A DNA stretch of 64,000 bases from Hygrophila difformis (taxonomy: Eukaryota; Streptophyta; Magnoliopsida; Lamiales; Acanthaceae): assembly GCA_030278955.1 (NCBI GenBank), contig JAOANR010000001.1, positions 38,714,890-38,778,889 of the forward strand, in the 5' to 3' direction. This document shows, in pieces, positions 32,561-44,379 of this stretch; the stretch's first letter is position 1, and every line of letters begins with the position of its first letter. The notes below the pieces were generated by a model. It worked only from the letters and a program-made list of their open reading frames with translations, was not told the DNA's origin and searched no databases. The translations under genes and the position numbers were made by a program.

Positions 32561-33222
32561 ACGTCACCATTAGTGGTTGTATTTTTGTCTGGGGGTTGAA
32601 CTTGACTAAAACTTGTCAGAGTAGATTGATTAATTGACTTTAAATGAGTCCCCTCATGCTGCATAACTATAAGGTTCAACCAAAAAGCCCTTGGGTGAGA
32701 TTCTTGGCCTTAATTTTTCTTTTCTTGCTTGTGTGAACCAGACATGTTTTTAGAACTATTTATTTGTGATTATAATGCATGTGATTACTATCTGGGATTT
32801 TAATGAGAAATATAATATAGGCACCTAGAAGCCATGGTCTAAACACTTTCTACCTTTGATGGGAAAGACTGGGTTCAGCCCAGAAAGGAAAGGAGAAGGT
32901 GTCTGACGTTTTTGACCAATTAGGTCAATATGAGGTTGGAGAATAGAGTAAGCAGAAGAAAGGCAAATCCAGAAGAAGGAGAGAATAATGGAAAGCCAAC
33001 ATTGAAAATAATTACAACGGTTGGGATTTGGAGATGAAGTTGACGACAGATAAAAAGAATGGGAAGACCGTGATACAGATCACAGTCCAAGAAGAAGCTG
33101 TGTCTCCAACTATGAAGAAGTTCAAACGACCGCCCGGTAACACTTAGGTTTGTAAACGGGTTCAAAACTCCCCAAAAAGAGGGCGTATTGACAAAGCCCG
33201 ATCGAACGCTCAATATCAGGAA
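32561..33222. other. non-coding / decayed 5' part of gypsy element
   Basis: No intact ORF. From about 32890 the + strand shows scraps of charged, Lys/Arg-rich coding text without clear domain identity, leading into the gypsy pol remnant. Confidence 0.3.
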
Positions 33223-36200
33223 ATGAAGGATGTTCCGGCACCTAAAGGGAAAGGATCATACCGGACTTATAAGAGAAGAATACAGCGGTATAGAGCAGCC
33301 GCTACAGAGGAAGAATATGAGATGATGCATATTGAGGAGGACTTTTCGAATGAGGGGTCCTACTTTAAGGGCAGACTAATTAACAAATTAGTTTCAGCAT
33401 ACACTAACTCTGCTGAAGGAAATAATTGAACTGGATATCAGTAGAAAGAGATGAAAATCAGCCGAAAAAGAAAACAGAATTTCGGCCGAAAGAGAACGAA
33501 GTCCAGTCGAAGAAGCTGACCTAGGTGAGATTGAAGTGTAATTGAAGCCTCAACCGGTCCGAATAAGGGAGTGGATACCAAAGACATCCGTTATCCCTAA
33601 CTCTGAAACTCTCTCCTTTGGATAGTTCAAGTTTGGCTTCGGGTCTTCAGTTAACATGATTGGCATTGCTGCGGTTGATGGGGAGGAATATTTGTTCGAT
33701 ACTGAACCCCCAGTTGTGTTCTGCCAAAAGGAAGGAGAGTTTTTTTGTTGAAGAAGAACCAATGGTTGATTTCTACTTCACCAAACAGGATACAATTCGA
33801 CCAACAGCCGGAAAGGAAAAAGATTGGGAAGAAGGATACAATGCATTCATCCCAGATGCTCAACCCAGTACAAATTTACCTCCAACGCTAGCTATGTCCC
33901 AACACGTGAGGCCATTATACGTGAAGGGATGGATCAATGGGCGACCCATAAGGAGGATGTTTATTAATGAATGACCAACCCTGAACATAATGTTGTTGTC
34001 TACCTTAGCCAAGATCGGCCGTGCTAGAGAAGATCTGCTGCCTACTTGGATGAAAGTATTGAGCTTTGTAGGAGCTTAAACTGTGACTGAAGGTTGTATA
34101 CTGGTTGAAGTAATGATCGGCATTGTCTCAAATCCGACGATGTTCTTTGTGGTGGATGTTGATGTCCCTTATACGACCTTATTGGGCCGCTTCCGGATAT
34201 ATACTGCCAGGTGCTTGCCTTATTGTGGTTCTGGAAGAATGATGACTCAGTAGAAGAAGTAGACGGAGATCAACCTCCATTTCCAGTCAGTTCAACTGGC
34301 CGAATCGATGCTTTGTTGTATGAAAATCCTATACAACCGTTTTTAGCAGTTGTTGGAGAGCAGTATTCGAAAGTTGTGGAGTGCGATTGGACAGATTTAG
34401 GATTTGAGGTGAAATACCAGGCCGATCTACTGCCCGAAACAGAAGGAGTAAAATGATGAATGTAACTAAAGAAAAATCATATCCGAGCTCGAGTCAGAAA
34501 GAGAAGAAGAAAAATATAGTGAGCTAATAGATGCTATCCCAAAACATACACCTGATTTCAAGGCATAAGACCCTCTGAAGATGATCAATGTCGGCCTAGA
34601 AGAAAGTCCAAGAGAAATCCCAATCAGTGCAAACTTGGGGCAACAAATGGTCAGTCGATTCGAGGAGGTTTTGGTGGAGTTCAAGGATTGCTTTGCTTGG
34701 AACTACACAGAGATGCCCGGTTTGGAACGATCGATCGTGGAACATCGTCCGTGGATCAAGGATGGCTTCAGACCACATAAGCAGCCGGCTAGGAGGACAG
34801 CGCCAGAAATCGTCCCAAAAATCAAAGTAGAAATAGAAAAATTGCTAACGATTGGGTTTGTTAGGCCAACTAAGTAGGTAAAATGGTTATCCAATATCGT
34901 TCTAGTTATAAAGAAGAATGGAAAATTCAGAGTTTGTATTGATTTCCGAAATCTCAATATTACAACTCCTAAAGATGAATACATGATGCCTATTATTGAT
35001 TACTGATAGATTCAGCCGCAAGACAGGGAATGTTATCTTTTATGGACGGCTATTTAGGATAAAATCAAAGTTTTGTAGCTGAAGAATATGTCCACAAAAT
35101 TGCATAACGACCCATTCATAAATCATTTATGAATGGGTCGTTATGCCATTCAGCTTAAAGAATGATGGGGCTATTTATCAAAGGGCTATGAATTATGTTT
35201 TCCATGTTCTAATCGGGGATTGTGTGGTATACATGGACGACGTCATGGTCTGATCCAGAGATGTAGAAGGTCATTTGGTCGATTTAAGAAAGGTCTTCCT
35301 AAGAATTTGGTTACATGGGGTCAAAATGAATCCTGCTAAGTGCACCTTCGACGTCCAAGCAGGGAATTTTTTGGGATTCTTGGTGCATAATAAAGGTATC
35401 GAAGTGGATGCAAACAAGACTAAGGCTATCAAAGAAGCCGAGCCCCCTCATGACAAGAAATGTCCGCAAAAGGTTCTAGGCTAGGTTGGATTTTTAAGAG
35501 GATTCTTGGCTAATATGGCTGGGAATGGAAAGCCGCTGACAAATCTACTAAAACTAAAGACGGAAGAGGAATTCAAGTGGTGAGATGATCTGTGGAAGGC
35601 ATTCGAGCTGCTGAAACACGCGCTAATCAACCCTCATGTCCTTAGTTCCTCCCGTTCTCAGCCAACCTATAAAGTTGTATATCGCAGCGGCCGAGGAATC
35701 CAAGGAGCATTATTGGCTCAGGAAGACGAAAATGATAGGGATCGGGCGATCTATTATCTAAGCAGAATCCTCAAGGATGCCGAACTTAGATACTTGCGGA
35801 TTCATAAATTATGCCTGAGTTTGTATCATACTTGTCGAAGCTTCGGTTGACATTGTCAAAATTATGATGAATGACTTAGTCAGCAACTTAAAGATGGCTA
35901 AGTGGGCCATGAAGCTGGATGCATATGATTTGAAGTATTAACCACTAAGAGCCATGAAAGGACAGGTTGTGGCCGATTTCTTGGCAGACCATCCAATGTT
36001 TCCTATAGCAGAAGATGACCTTGGAGAACTTTGGCCGACCAAGGAAGATAAGACATGGATTATTTTCCTTCAACCATGGGTCTTGATGTTCGATGGCTCT
36101 AAAGCAGCCACAGGAACTGGAGCTGGGTTTACGCTATATACACCGGAGGGCAGGGTGTATAAATACTATATATCCAGTTGCCAATGTCCTATACCAACAA

Positions 36201-36336
36201 TCAAGCTGAGTACAAGACATTGATCTCCGGATTATGACACTTTAAATCAGAAGAGGTCAAAGCCATAATAATTAATGGAGATTCTCAGGTTGTTATTCAA
36301 CAATTAGTTGGGGATGTTTCTGTCAAAAGCTCACAA
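33223..36336 (+). pseudogene. decayed Ty3/gypsy polyprotein (Tat-like), protease to RNase H, left arm
   Basis: Coding text is broken by many stops and frameshifts. A protease-like stretch (33890-34210) reads LYVKGWINGRPIRRMFIN then a stop at 33972; the residue where families carry catalytic Asp is Asn (codon 33966). Reverse transcriptase pieces lie at 34580-35500: the EFKDCFAWNY lead-in, GKFRVCIDFRNLN, PFSLKNDGAIYQRAMN, VYMDDV and KCTFDVQAGNFLGFLV. RNase H scraps follow at about 35660-35850, then KGQVVADFLADHP (about 35957) and a second RNase H-like domain (LMFDGSKAATGTGAG, about 36085). Two RNase H regions before integrase is the hallmark of the Tat lineage. It is non-functional. Confidence 0.75.
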
Positions 36337-37239
36337 TTGATTGGACTGTACAAAGAAGCAGTTGACTTATTGGTCGAGTTCGACGAAGTTTACATAGAGT
36401 ACATCCCAAAGAAAGACAATAATGAATTAGCCAATGAGTTACCCCAATATGCTGCAAGGTATATGATTGAAAAATTGCACATTATGATTAAGCCATGGCT
36501 ATTCCAAGGTTGGGCCATGGATATCATTGGAAAGATTCATCCTTCTTCCTCCAAGAGGCACGAGTATATCTTAGTGACTACAGATTATTTCACGAAGTGG
36601 GCCGAAGCCCAAGCTTATGTCAGCGTATCACAAGAAGAAGTCATAGAATTTATCAAGAGGCAGTTGATCCATAGGTTCGGGACTCCACAGACGATCTTGA
36701 CGGATCGAGGAAGCATTTTTGTCGGAGAAAAGGTAAAGGCCTTTGCTGAGGAGTACAGAATTAGGATCACTCATTCATCTCCATATTATTTGCAAGGAAA
36801 TGGGCACGCAAAGGCCACCAATAAGCAACTCATAGGAATTATTAAGAAAATGATTGAAGACCAGCCGAGGAAGTGGCATGAGAAGTTATCCGAGGTGTTG
36901 TGGGCTTACAGAAATGCCAAGACTTCAGCCACAAGGTTTACACCATTTCGGCTGATTATGGGATGGAGGTTGTGCTACCGGCCGAGATTATGGTGCCAAC
37001 CACATGGACAAGTCAAGCGGTTTGTATTTGGTGACTTAGTTTGGAAAGTTATATGGTCGCTTAAGCAGAAGGACGACGGAATGGGAAAATGGAGCCCCAA
37101 TTGGGAAGGACCATTTATTATTCCGACGAAGTTACCAAATGGAGCACACATCTTAGTTGATAAGAATGGAGAAAAAATTTCAAATCCAGTGAATGCAAGG
37201 TACATGAAAAAATATTATGCTTTAGTCTGGAATAAGTAG
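36337..37239 (+). pseudogene. gypsy RNase H end plus integrase core, catalytic Glu lost, left arm
   Basis: 300 codons are open. Residues 1-50 are the tail of the second RNase H (..VEFDEVYIEYIPKKDNNELAN). From about residue 65 the integrase core follows: WAMDIIG (first Asp), LTDRGSIFVG (second Asp), and GNGHAKATNKQ where GNGQAEATNK-type sequence normally supplies the catalytic Glu. Here that codon (36811-36813) is AAG, Lys. The N-terminal HHCC zinc domain is missing. C-terminal text PNWEGPFIIPTKLPNGAHIL is typical of gypsy integrase ends. Without Glu and HHCC it should be inactive. The same Lys is in the right-arm copy. Confidence 0.85.
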
Positions 37240-38080
37240 AAAAGTAAAATTTTTATTACAAGGGCAAACATTATAAAAAGGAACTACTTCAGCCAAAGAC
37301 GGCCCGTGTAGTCCGAAGTACAACATACAAGGGAAACGTCCTACTCCACAACGGCATATACAAGGGAAAAGTCTAGAGAACGATACTCAAATTCCCACCT
37401 GTATCACGCCACCTAGCCCTATCTTTCGAACCAAAAACGGCCCGAGTCCAACCATAAGAAGGACCTAGGCCGATCTTTCTCTACCACTGGGTTTCTTCAA
37501 CCGGGGGTAGCAGAATGATAGCACAATATGTTCTCCCGAGGTAGAAGTCGACCTCGTTTCAACCAATCCTCTTCCTCAGTTGGTCTAAGGATGGTTACAA
37601 CCGAGGTATCAACCAAGGTGGTGGTCAAAGGGAAGGATGGAGGAATCATTAAGTGCAATGAATAATCCATTACACGAGTTCTGACTAGATATATCAATGT
37701 TTGGAAGAAGGTTATTTCCCAGATATATCTGTCGAGATTCATTAGAAGAATCTCTTGACGTCTATCTCTTGCATGTGTATGGCGACAGAGGCATTAGCCG
37801 AGTTCGTGTCGCATGCGCAAGAAATTTTCGTACCACGTCTAGAAGTCCAGGAAAAAAGGATGGTCTTGCAAGCCATGGGGGCACCGACTTAAGGGGACAG
37901 ATGTGAAGAGATGAGAAGGTAATGCTTATGATGGGAAGAAGGTAAAGCAGAAAGACATACTTGTATGGAACAAGGAAATGTTAGTATGGGATACCAAGGC
38001 TTGAGAAATCCGGGTACTTATAGAAAAATGTAATGGTTGCATTTATTTGGAGATGAGAAACGGATACCATTAAATGCTAT
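37240..38080. other. gypsy 3' non-coding region, left arm
   Basis: No gene. Short ORFs on both strands lack domains. It is probably the 3' untranslated part of the Tat-like element into which the gag-only element inserted at 38081. Confidence 0.4.
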
Positions 38081-38841
38081 TGTAAACATGTAAATTTTGT
38101 TCGCAATGAAAATGCGACACGTGTTATCTCAAATATTAATTTAATTATTTTTAGGCATTTTAAATAAATTAAATGCTTAAAATAATTAATATATTTATGA
38201 GGCTATTTGGATCCATCGAGTCAAATGGATTTATGTCAGGCCAATGTGGACAAGTCAAAATGAAAGACTCACATGCCCTATGATCCAATGGACGCTTGGA
38301 ACGAGCCGACCCATAAAAAGCGGCCCATGTGAACAAGTCCAGATGAAAGACACACATGCTCCATGATCCAATGGACACTTGAAGTAGTCAGTCCATGGAA
38401 ATCAATCAATGTGAACAAGCCCAGATGAAAGGCCCACATGCTTAATGACCCGATTGAAAGGTGGATTGGACCGGCCCAACGAAATCGGACAACCGTCCAA
38501 TATTTTTCCTCTATAAATATAGGAGTCCTCTCACAAATTAGGGGGATATCTTCACATACCTCTAGACCTCAACGTCTACATACACAAGGCATCTCAAGAC
38601 TCATACACTTGAGGCCAAATCCTACAGCAACAAAACGCTGTAAAAATCCCAAGGAGCCGCGGAAGTATCAAATACACTTCGAGGTCTTCAAAGTTGGAGG
38701 AATAAAAGGAATTCTAGAAGTCGAACCACACATCGTTTGATGTTCTTAAATTTCTCATATTTATGTAAATTGTATAGATTGTGATTGTGAATTAATAAAA
38801 TCGTTTGCAGTTGCTTTGTCTATCAAATTTCATGTTCTACA
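38081..38841 (+). repeat. 5' LTR of gag-only element, left arm
   Basis: 761 bp from TGTAAACATG to TGTTCTACA. It contains the TATA-like CTATAAATATAGG (about 38511) and a 3' portion with AATAAAATCG (about 38794). Several 'AATGGAC...TGAACAAGTCCAGATGAAAG' phrases recur near 38230-38460 as degenerate tandem repeats. It corresponds to 48662-49435 and, in part, to 43620-43832. Confidence 0.85.
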
Positions 38842-38908
38842 GATTTTGGCACGCCCAGTGGGACACTTCTACCTTTCATCTCCTCCAACGGAAGACTAAA
38901 GATCATAT

Positions 38909-40010
38909 ATGGCTCTGAAGATCGTTAAGAACGTCTTCAAGAACAACACCTCCACATCCGGTGCTGCTGCTACTCCCAGTGTCACTGCAAGGAACATGAA
39001 GAAGACCATCGAAGATGTTGCGGTCATGAAGGATGTTGATCTGGTTCTTCCAAAACCCTATAAAGATTCAATATCCACTTCATCTCTTTCAAGCCTACGG
39101 GAGATCGGGACCATACTTCAAGTCTCCCCCATGTTGATGTGATGATGGTGGAGTGCAACCAATTTAGAAGAACAAATTGCCAACTTGACGAAGATGGTCG
39201 AGATGCTTTGCCCAGCGCGCTGAGATTCGAGATGCTCGTTTAGACAAAGTCATGAATATACTTGAAGGGTCCAGTGGAGATCAAGTCATAAAGGAACCAA
39301 AAGACATTCATGAAGTATTTGAGACATCCCAACAAGGCGCATTGGAGAACGAAACGGTACATACTGATGTCCATGCTACTACCTGAAGGGTTTCATCCAC
39401 GTGGAATCAGATGAAGGAATTCATCATCGGAACTCTGAAGAAAGATGTCCTGGCGAGTTCAGAATCATCTTTGATGTACTCCAAGCCCTACACCGTTCGA
39501 ATTGATGCCATTAAGATGCCTATCAGCTACCAACAGCCCAAGTTTCAACAATTTGACGGCAGAGGAAATCCCAAGCAACACATTGCCCAATTCATGGAAA
39601 CTTGCAACGACGCAGGGACATACGATGATCAACTCGTCATACAATTCGTACGATCTCTCAAAGGGAATGCATTTGACTGGTACACCGACTTAGAGCCCAG
39701 AAATATTGAAAGTTGGGGCAACTTGAACAGGAGTTCCTAAACCGCTTCTACAACACAAGGCGCACCGTTAGCATGATGGAACTAACAAACGCGTGTCAAT
39801 CACAAGGCGAACCGGTCATCGACTTCATCAACCGTTGGAGAAGTCTAAGCCTCAATTGCAAAGATCATCTATCCGAAGCATCGGCGTTAGAGATGTGCAT
39901 TCAAGGCATGCATTGGATCTCTTATACATTCTCTAAGGTATTCGGCCTCAAACATTTGAAGAATTGGCTACCCGTGCTCATGATATTGAATTGAGTCTTG
40001 CATCAATGGA
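38909..40010 (+). pseudogene. gypsy-type Gag of gag-only element, frameshifted, left arm
   Basis: The ATG at 38909 opens a 77-codon piece (MALKIVKNVFKNN..). Homology resumes at 39411-39740 (MKEFIIGTLKKDVL..QPKFQQFDGRGNPKQHIAQFMETC..LKGNAFDWYTDLEP) and continues in another frame at 39713-39994 (QEFLNRFYNTRRTVSMMELTNACQ..DFINRWRSLSL). This is the retrotransposon Gag core domain. At least two frame breaks separate the parts. No zinc knuckle follows. It would form virus-like particles if intact. Confidence 0.75.
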
Positions 40011-40084
40011 ACTTCATCAAATTGAAGACTTTCGAACTAGAATTGAAGGAAAATTCAATGCAAGTGCTTCAATGAAGATTTAAA

Positions 40085-40790
40085 CAACTTCAAGAGGATC
40101 AAGCTCAAAGCCCCTCTCGAAGTCCTTCAACTCTCCAAGTCATCAAGCCTTCACTGAGGTCAAGCTCATAGGCCCCTTTCGAAGGTCCTTTAAATTTTCA
40201 GTATCCAAGCCTTCACGAGGATTCAAGCTCAACAGCCTCTCTTGAAGTCCTTCAAATTTTCAAGTATCGCAAGCCTTCAAGAGAATAAAGCTCAAGCCCA
40301 TCCGAAGCATTCAAATCTCCAAGTCTCTAAGCCTTCATGAGATTAAGCTCGAAGCTCCCTCCTGAAGTCCTTCAAATCTGCAATGTCTCCATGCCTTCAC
40401 GAGGATCAAGCTCGAAGCCCCTCTCGAAGTCCTTCAAAATTTCATGCCTTCAATAGGATTAAGCCCAAAAGCCCTATTGAAGTAAGGAAACACATTCCTG
40501 GAGAGTAAAATCACCTTCAAGAATGCTAAAAGTTCCCGTCGAAGTTCTTCAAAATTTCATGCCTTCAATAGGATTAAGCCCAAAAGCCCCTATTGAAGTA
40601 AGGAAACACATTCCTGGAGAGTCAAATCACATTCATGAATGCTGAAAGTTCCTGTCGAAGTTCTTTAAAAACTCATGGCTTCAGTAGGATCAAGCCCAAA
40701 AGCCCCTATTGAAGTAGGAACACATTACTGGAGAGTCAAATCACTTTCAAGGATGCCGAAAGTTCCTCCAAAGTTCTTCGTGGTCCATGC
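40085..40790 (+). repeat. tandem hairpin-forming repeats in gag-only element, left arm
   Basis: About nine units, first about 60 bp and later about 117 bp long, each carry CTTCAxxAGGATxAAGCxCxxxAGCCCCTxxxGAAG. The flanks of each unit pair to form a stem (for example CTTCAATAGG with CCTATTGAAG around 40446-40480 and 40563-40597; CTTCACGAGG with CCTCTCGAAG near 40395-40428). Later units also repeat ACACATTCCTGGAGAGT and AAAGTTCC. The inverse copy is at 46760-47420. Confidence 0.8.
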
Positions 40791-42329
40791 CTCACATGGA
40801 TCATCATCAAATCGAGGCCCTTGATCCAAAACATCAAGGAAAAATGCCTAAAACATGATCCTGAAGGCCAAACGCATCTTCAGCAAAGTCCAAACTCCTA
40901 ACAGAAGATGACTGGGGGCAATCGGCTAAAATTCATGCGACGAGCCTTCAACACAAAAGGTGGCGGACATGATCGTTGCAAAGAATTGAAAAAAAAACTC
41001 AAGAAAAATGCTCCTTGACGCACGAGCTTAAACTGCACGTTACTCTTCGCCTACAAGAGTATAAACAAAAAATAGGCAAAACAAAAATGTGATGTAAAGA
41101 AAATGCATCACCTGAACTACGATTTGGCTTGATTCCCTCAAAAGGATACGTAGGCAACTTGACCAAATTTCAAGTGCAGCCGTAAATTCAAAAAAAAAAA
41201 TGTCATCTCAAACAAAATATTTTGGATTTTCTGGATCAACATATGTGCAGTACAAGTATTTCAAGAATGACGAAATGAAGATTTAAAAGCAATCGTGAAG
41301 GCGAAAGAAAAATGGTCTTTATTGGTTCAATATTTTCATTTTACATTTACAACAAGGGAAAGAAAATCATCAAGGTTGAAGAGATTACAAAGAAGAAGAA
41401 AAATCCAATCTTTCCACTACATTCTGTTGGTGAACCAAGACTTGTTGACAGAGTCTTCCTCACAACACTACCCAAAGTCTATCAAGATGGCTTAATCTTC
41501 AATCTTCAAGTTGAGAATCATCTATCTGCATTTGAACAACCCACAAGTTGATGTTCATGATTCACGACTTCAATGTGATCTTCAAATCAACAGCGATACC
41601 ACTTTCAAGTATGGATGGGTTGAATCCTTCGAGCCATAGCGAAAGCGAGTCTTCGTAGGGCAAATGGCATCATCAAGCTAGCAAGAAGATAGGGTTGACT
41701 TCTGTCCCAATTTATCATTCATTAATCATATTGGTCATCAAATTTCTTTAAAAAGAAAACTAGATGATTAAAAAAAAAAAACTCATGCAAGAGTGGCCGA
41801 AAAAAAAGGGTTGAATATTTACATGCTAACAAAAATGTGTGTCAAATATTTTTGTGAAATTAATTTTGGTTCCATATTTAAATTTGGAATTAAAATTATA
41901 TTTTACAATTTGTGGGGTTTGAATAAAGATGCTCAAAATGGGAGAAGATATTCTCCAAGTCAAATGGAACACGGGCATGCTTCAAGTCTTCCATCCTGCA
42001 AGGAAAATATAACATCATTTTTGTCCAATTTAATTGAGTACAGCGGCCCCAATTTGGAATCACCATTGCAATCATCATTCTATACAAGTTGTCTTTTTCA
42101 AAATCACAGGGAAAGATCGTAGCTTCTTCAACCAATCAAGAGCTCCGTGATAGTTTTGGGCCTTCGGCTTGAGATCCCTCCTGGGCTACAAAACAAGCAA
42201 CAAAAAGATGAGCCCCACACATTAAAAAAACTAAAGAATAAAAATTTGTACAGAGTGAAGCAAAGAATCACAGCTCCATTGTAGCCATTCTTCACAGCAA
42301 GACGATTGAAGCTCTATCTCCTTCCCTAA
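40791..42329. other. non-coding interior of gag-only element, left arm
   Basis: No domain is recognised. GACTGGGGGCAATC near 40909-40922 resembles a polypurine tract, but no LTR follows. A Lys-rich ORF of 66-79 codons near 41295-41551 has a shifted counterpart in the right arm (45923-46168) and no known relatives that I recognise. Confidence 0.4.
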
Positions 42330-43070
42330 TTGATCAACATCGGGTGATGGCGGCGCGAGGACTGGGTGACACGACAACAGAAGCGTGGGTGAGCACCGAC
42401 ATCGGGCCCTACCCCCGGCGACTCCTTGCGCCAACACAGCAACGCGGAACAGCTATGACAGAAATCCAGCAGCTTCCATCTGAACCAGCGGCGGATCCCT
42501 TCATCCCCCCCAGACAGCGGCGGCGCGAGCAGAGCTCCTCTTGGACGTCTCTTTCTCCTTCGGCCACGAGTGGACAACAGCTGCATTGGACGACATTGAT
42601 CGGTACTCAGCGGCTTCCTCGGGTTGGTACTTAAATTGTGCGGGCATCGGCAAGGCATCCTCCCCCTCCGGCAATGACAAACAGTGTAGCAGCGGCATGG
42701 CACAGTGGCGGCGCTTCTATCAGGCGGTGCAACGACGGCGAGGCGGGCTCCCAGCGGTGGCGGCGTCGTCCTTCGGTGGCGCAAACAGCAGCGGCAGCGG
42801 GTGGCAGTAGCAGGCGGCTCCTACCCACAGCGGCGGCTTCCTCGTGCGTTGGGCAGCGTCCTCTGGCAGCAACTCGGATAGCAGCGGCCTTGGGCGGCTT
42901 TCTCCGACTCCGGCGGCGATGGCAACAGCAAGCAACGGTGGCGGCTCTCCACTCCAACAGGCGCTCTCTCCTTTCCTGCGGCTTGAGCGGTGGCAGCATC
43001 TCTCTGCTCCGGACTCGCTAACAGCTGCTTGGCTTCCTCTCTTCGACAACCACAGACGTAGCCCTTTCAA
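42330..43070. other. GC-rich CGG/GCC-repeat-like segment in gag-only element, left arm
   Basis: It is much more GC-rich than its neighbours, with many GGCGGC/GCCGCC words, so several frames on both strands are open at once. None shows a known domain. On the element's sense strand the right-arm copy is open for 219 codons (44444-45103, minus), but the left copy is broken into 96 and 127 codons, so coding is doubtful. It could be a captured host fragment or a structured leader. Confidence 0.5.
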
Positions 43071-43119
43071 TTTATAAAGAAGAAAAGATTAAATCTTGAT
43101 TGTTGGCATTTGATGTCAA

Positions 43120-43619
43120 NNNNNNNNNNNNNNNNNNNNNNNNNNNNNNNNNNNNNNNNNNNNNNNNNNNNNNNNNNNNNNNNNNNNNNNNNNNNNNNNN
43201 NNNNNNNNNNNNNNNNNNNNNNNNNNNNNNNNNNNNNNNNNNNNNNNNNNNNNNNNNNNNNNNNNNNNNNNNNNNNNNNNNNNNNNNNNNNNNNNNNNNN
43301 NNNNNNNNNNNNNNNNNNNNNNNNNNNNNNNNNNNNNNNNNNNNNNNNNNNNNNNNNNNNNNNNNNNNNNNNNNNNNNNNNNNNNNNNNNNNNNNNNNNN
43401 NNNNNNNNNNNNNNNNNNNNNNNNNNNNNNNNNNNNNNNNNNNNNNNNNNNNNNNNNNNNNNNNNNNNNNNNNNNNNNNNNNNNNNNNNNNNNNNNNNNN
43501 NNNNNNNNNNNNNNNNNNNNNNNNNNNNNNNNNNNNNNNNNNNNNNNNNNNNNNNNNNNNNNNNNNNNNNNNNNNNNNNNNNNNNNNNNNNNNNNNNNNN
43601 NNNNNNNNNNNNNNNNNNN
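43120..43619. other. assembly gap, exactly 500 N
   Basis: A run of 500 N. Such a round number is a conventional scaffold-join gap, not a measured distance. Protein 'ORFs' that cross it are meaningless. The left sequence ends at a point matching 44307 in inverse orientation. The right sequence begins inside an LTR. Confidence 0.99.
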
Positions 43620-43832
43620 GTCCATTGGATCATAGGGCATGTGAGTCTTTCATTTTGACTTGTCCACATTGGCCTGACATAAATCCATTTGACTCGATGG
43701 ATCCAAATAGCCTCATAAATATATTAATTATTTTAAGCATTTAATTTATTTAAAATGCCTAAAAATAATTAAATTGATATTTGAGATAACACGTGTCGCA
43801 TTTTCATTGCGAACAAAATTTACGTGTGTACA
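43620..43832 (-). repeat. start of the 3' LTR of the gag-only element (minus strand), truncated by the gap
   Basis: On the minus strand it begins TGTACACACGTAAATTTTG at 43832 and is colinear with the first 212 bp of the 5' LTR at 49435-49224. A purine tract CTCGAGGGGCATC (43846-43833, minus) precedes it, as expected for a PPT next to a 3' LTR. Confidence 0.85.
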
Positions 43833-44379
43833 GATGCCCCTCGAGACTTGTTGACGGAAGCAAAATATTTGAGACGTGAACGAGTCTCGAAATATTTTTC
43901 TTTTTAAAAATGATATTCCATGAATTTTTTTGGCTTTTTTTTTTAATCTTCCATTGTGTGCATAAACATCTCTTTTCTCTTGGATCATAGGCTGCTTTGA
44001 AAATCTTAACCTTTCCAAATTACAAAATTTGATCAAATGTTAGACCAAATCTTGTTCTTGATCAACGTACATATCTTTGTTTATCCCATATCATAGCAGA
44101 TCTCATTTGTCATCCTCTGCATATTAATTTCTCTTAACAAAACTCAACAGAGTGTATCTTCCTTTGATGGTAAATATTTCTCTGTGCAGTAGATTCGATC
44201 ACGCAAATCCCTTCTTATATGAATCACGCAAATGCAAATCTTCCTTATATGAATTTTTTCCCATATCAAATCCCAACTATTAAACGACAAGTCCTTTAAT
44301 TCCGCCTTGACATCAAATGCCAACAATCAAGATTTAATCTTTTCTTCTTTATAAATTGAAAGGGCTACGTCTGTGGTTG

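Larger units (their letters stand above)
38081..43119 (+). mobile_element. gag-only (TR-GAG-like) LTR retrotransposon, left-arm copy, 3' end lost in gap
   Basis: The order is 5' LTR (38081-38841), PBS-like ATTTTGGCACGCCCAGTGGGAC (38843-38864), a broken gypsy-type gag (38909-40010), an array of hairpin-forming repeats (40085-40790), non-coding text, and a GC-rich segment (42330-43070), then the N run. No protease, RT, RNase H or integrase is found anywhere in the interior. The right-arm copy reaches the PPT and 3' LTR start and confirms that pol is absent. It would have to use proteins of another gypsy element, so it is non-autonomous. Confidence 0.75.

Noticed and set aside
40905..40925. Polypurine tract marking an element end
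   Set aside because: GACTGGGGGCAATC resembles one, but no LTR follows; the real PPT is next to the LTR start at 43832.
41897..41910. Host gene between gag and the GC-rich block of the gag-only element
   Set aside because: Short ORFs around 41793-42135 change frame between arms and show no domain.
42326..43077. Several overlapping ORFs of 65-152 codons on both strands
   Set aside because: GC-rich low-complexity sequence lacks stop codons in many frames; none is conserved in frame between the two arms or has a recognisable domain.
43067..43744. ORFs of 174-214 codons across the N run
   Set aside because: They consist almost entirely of undefined residues from the 500-N gap.
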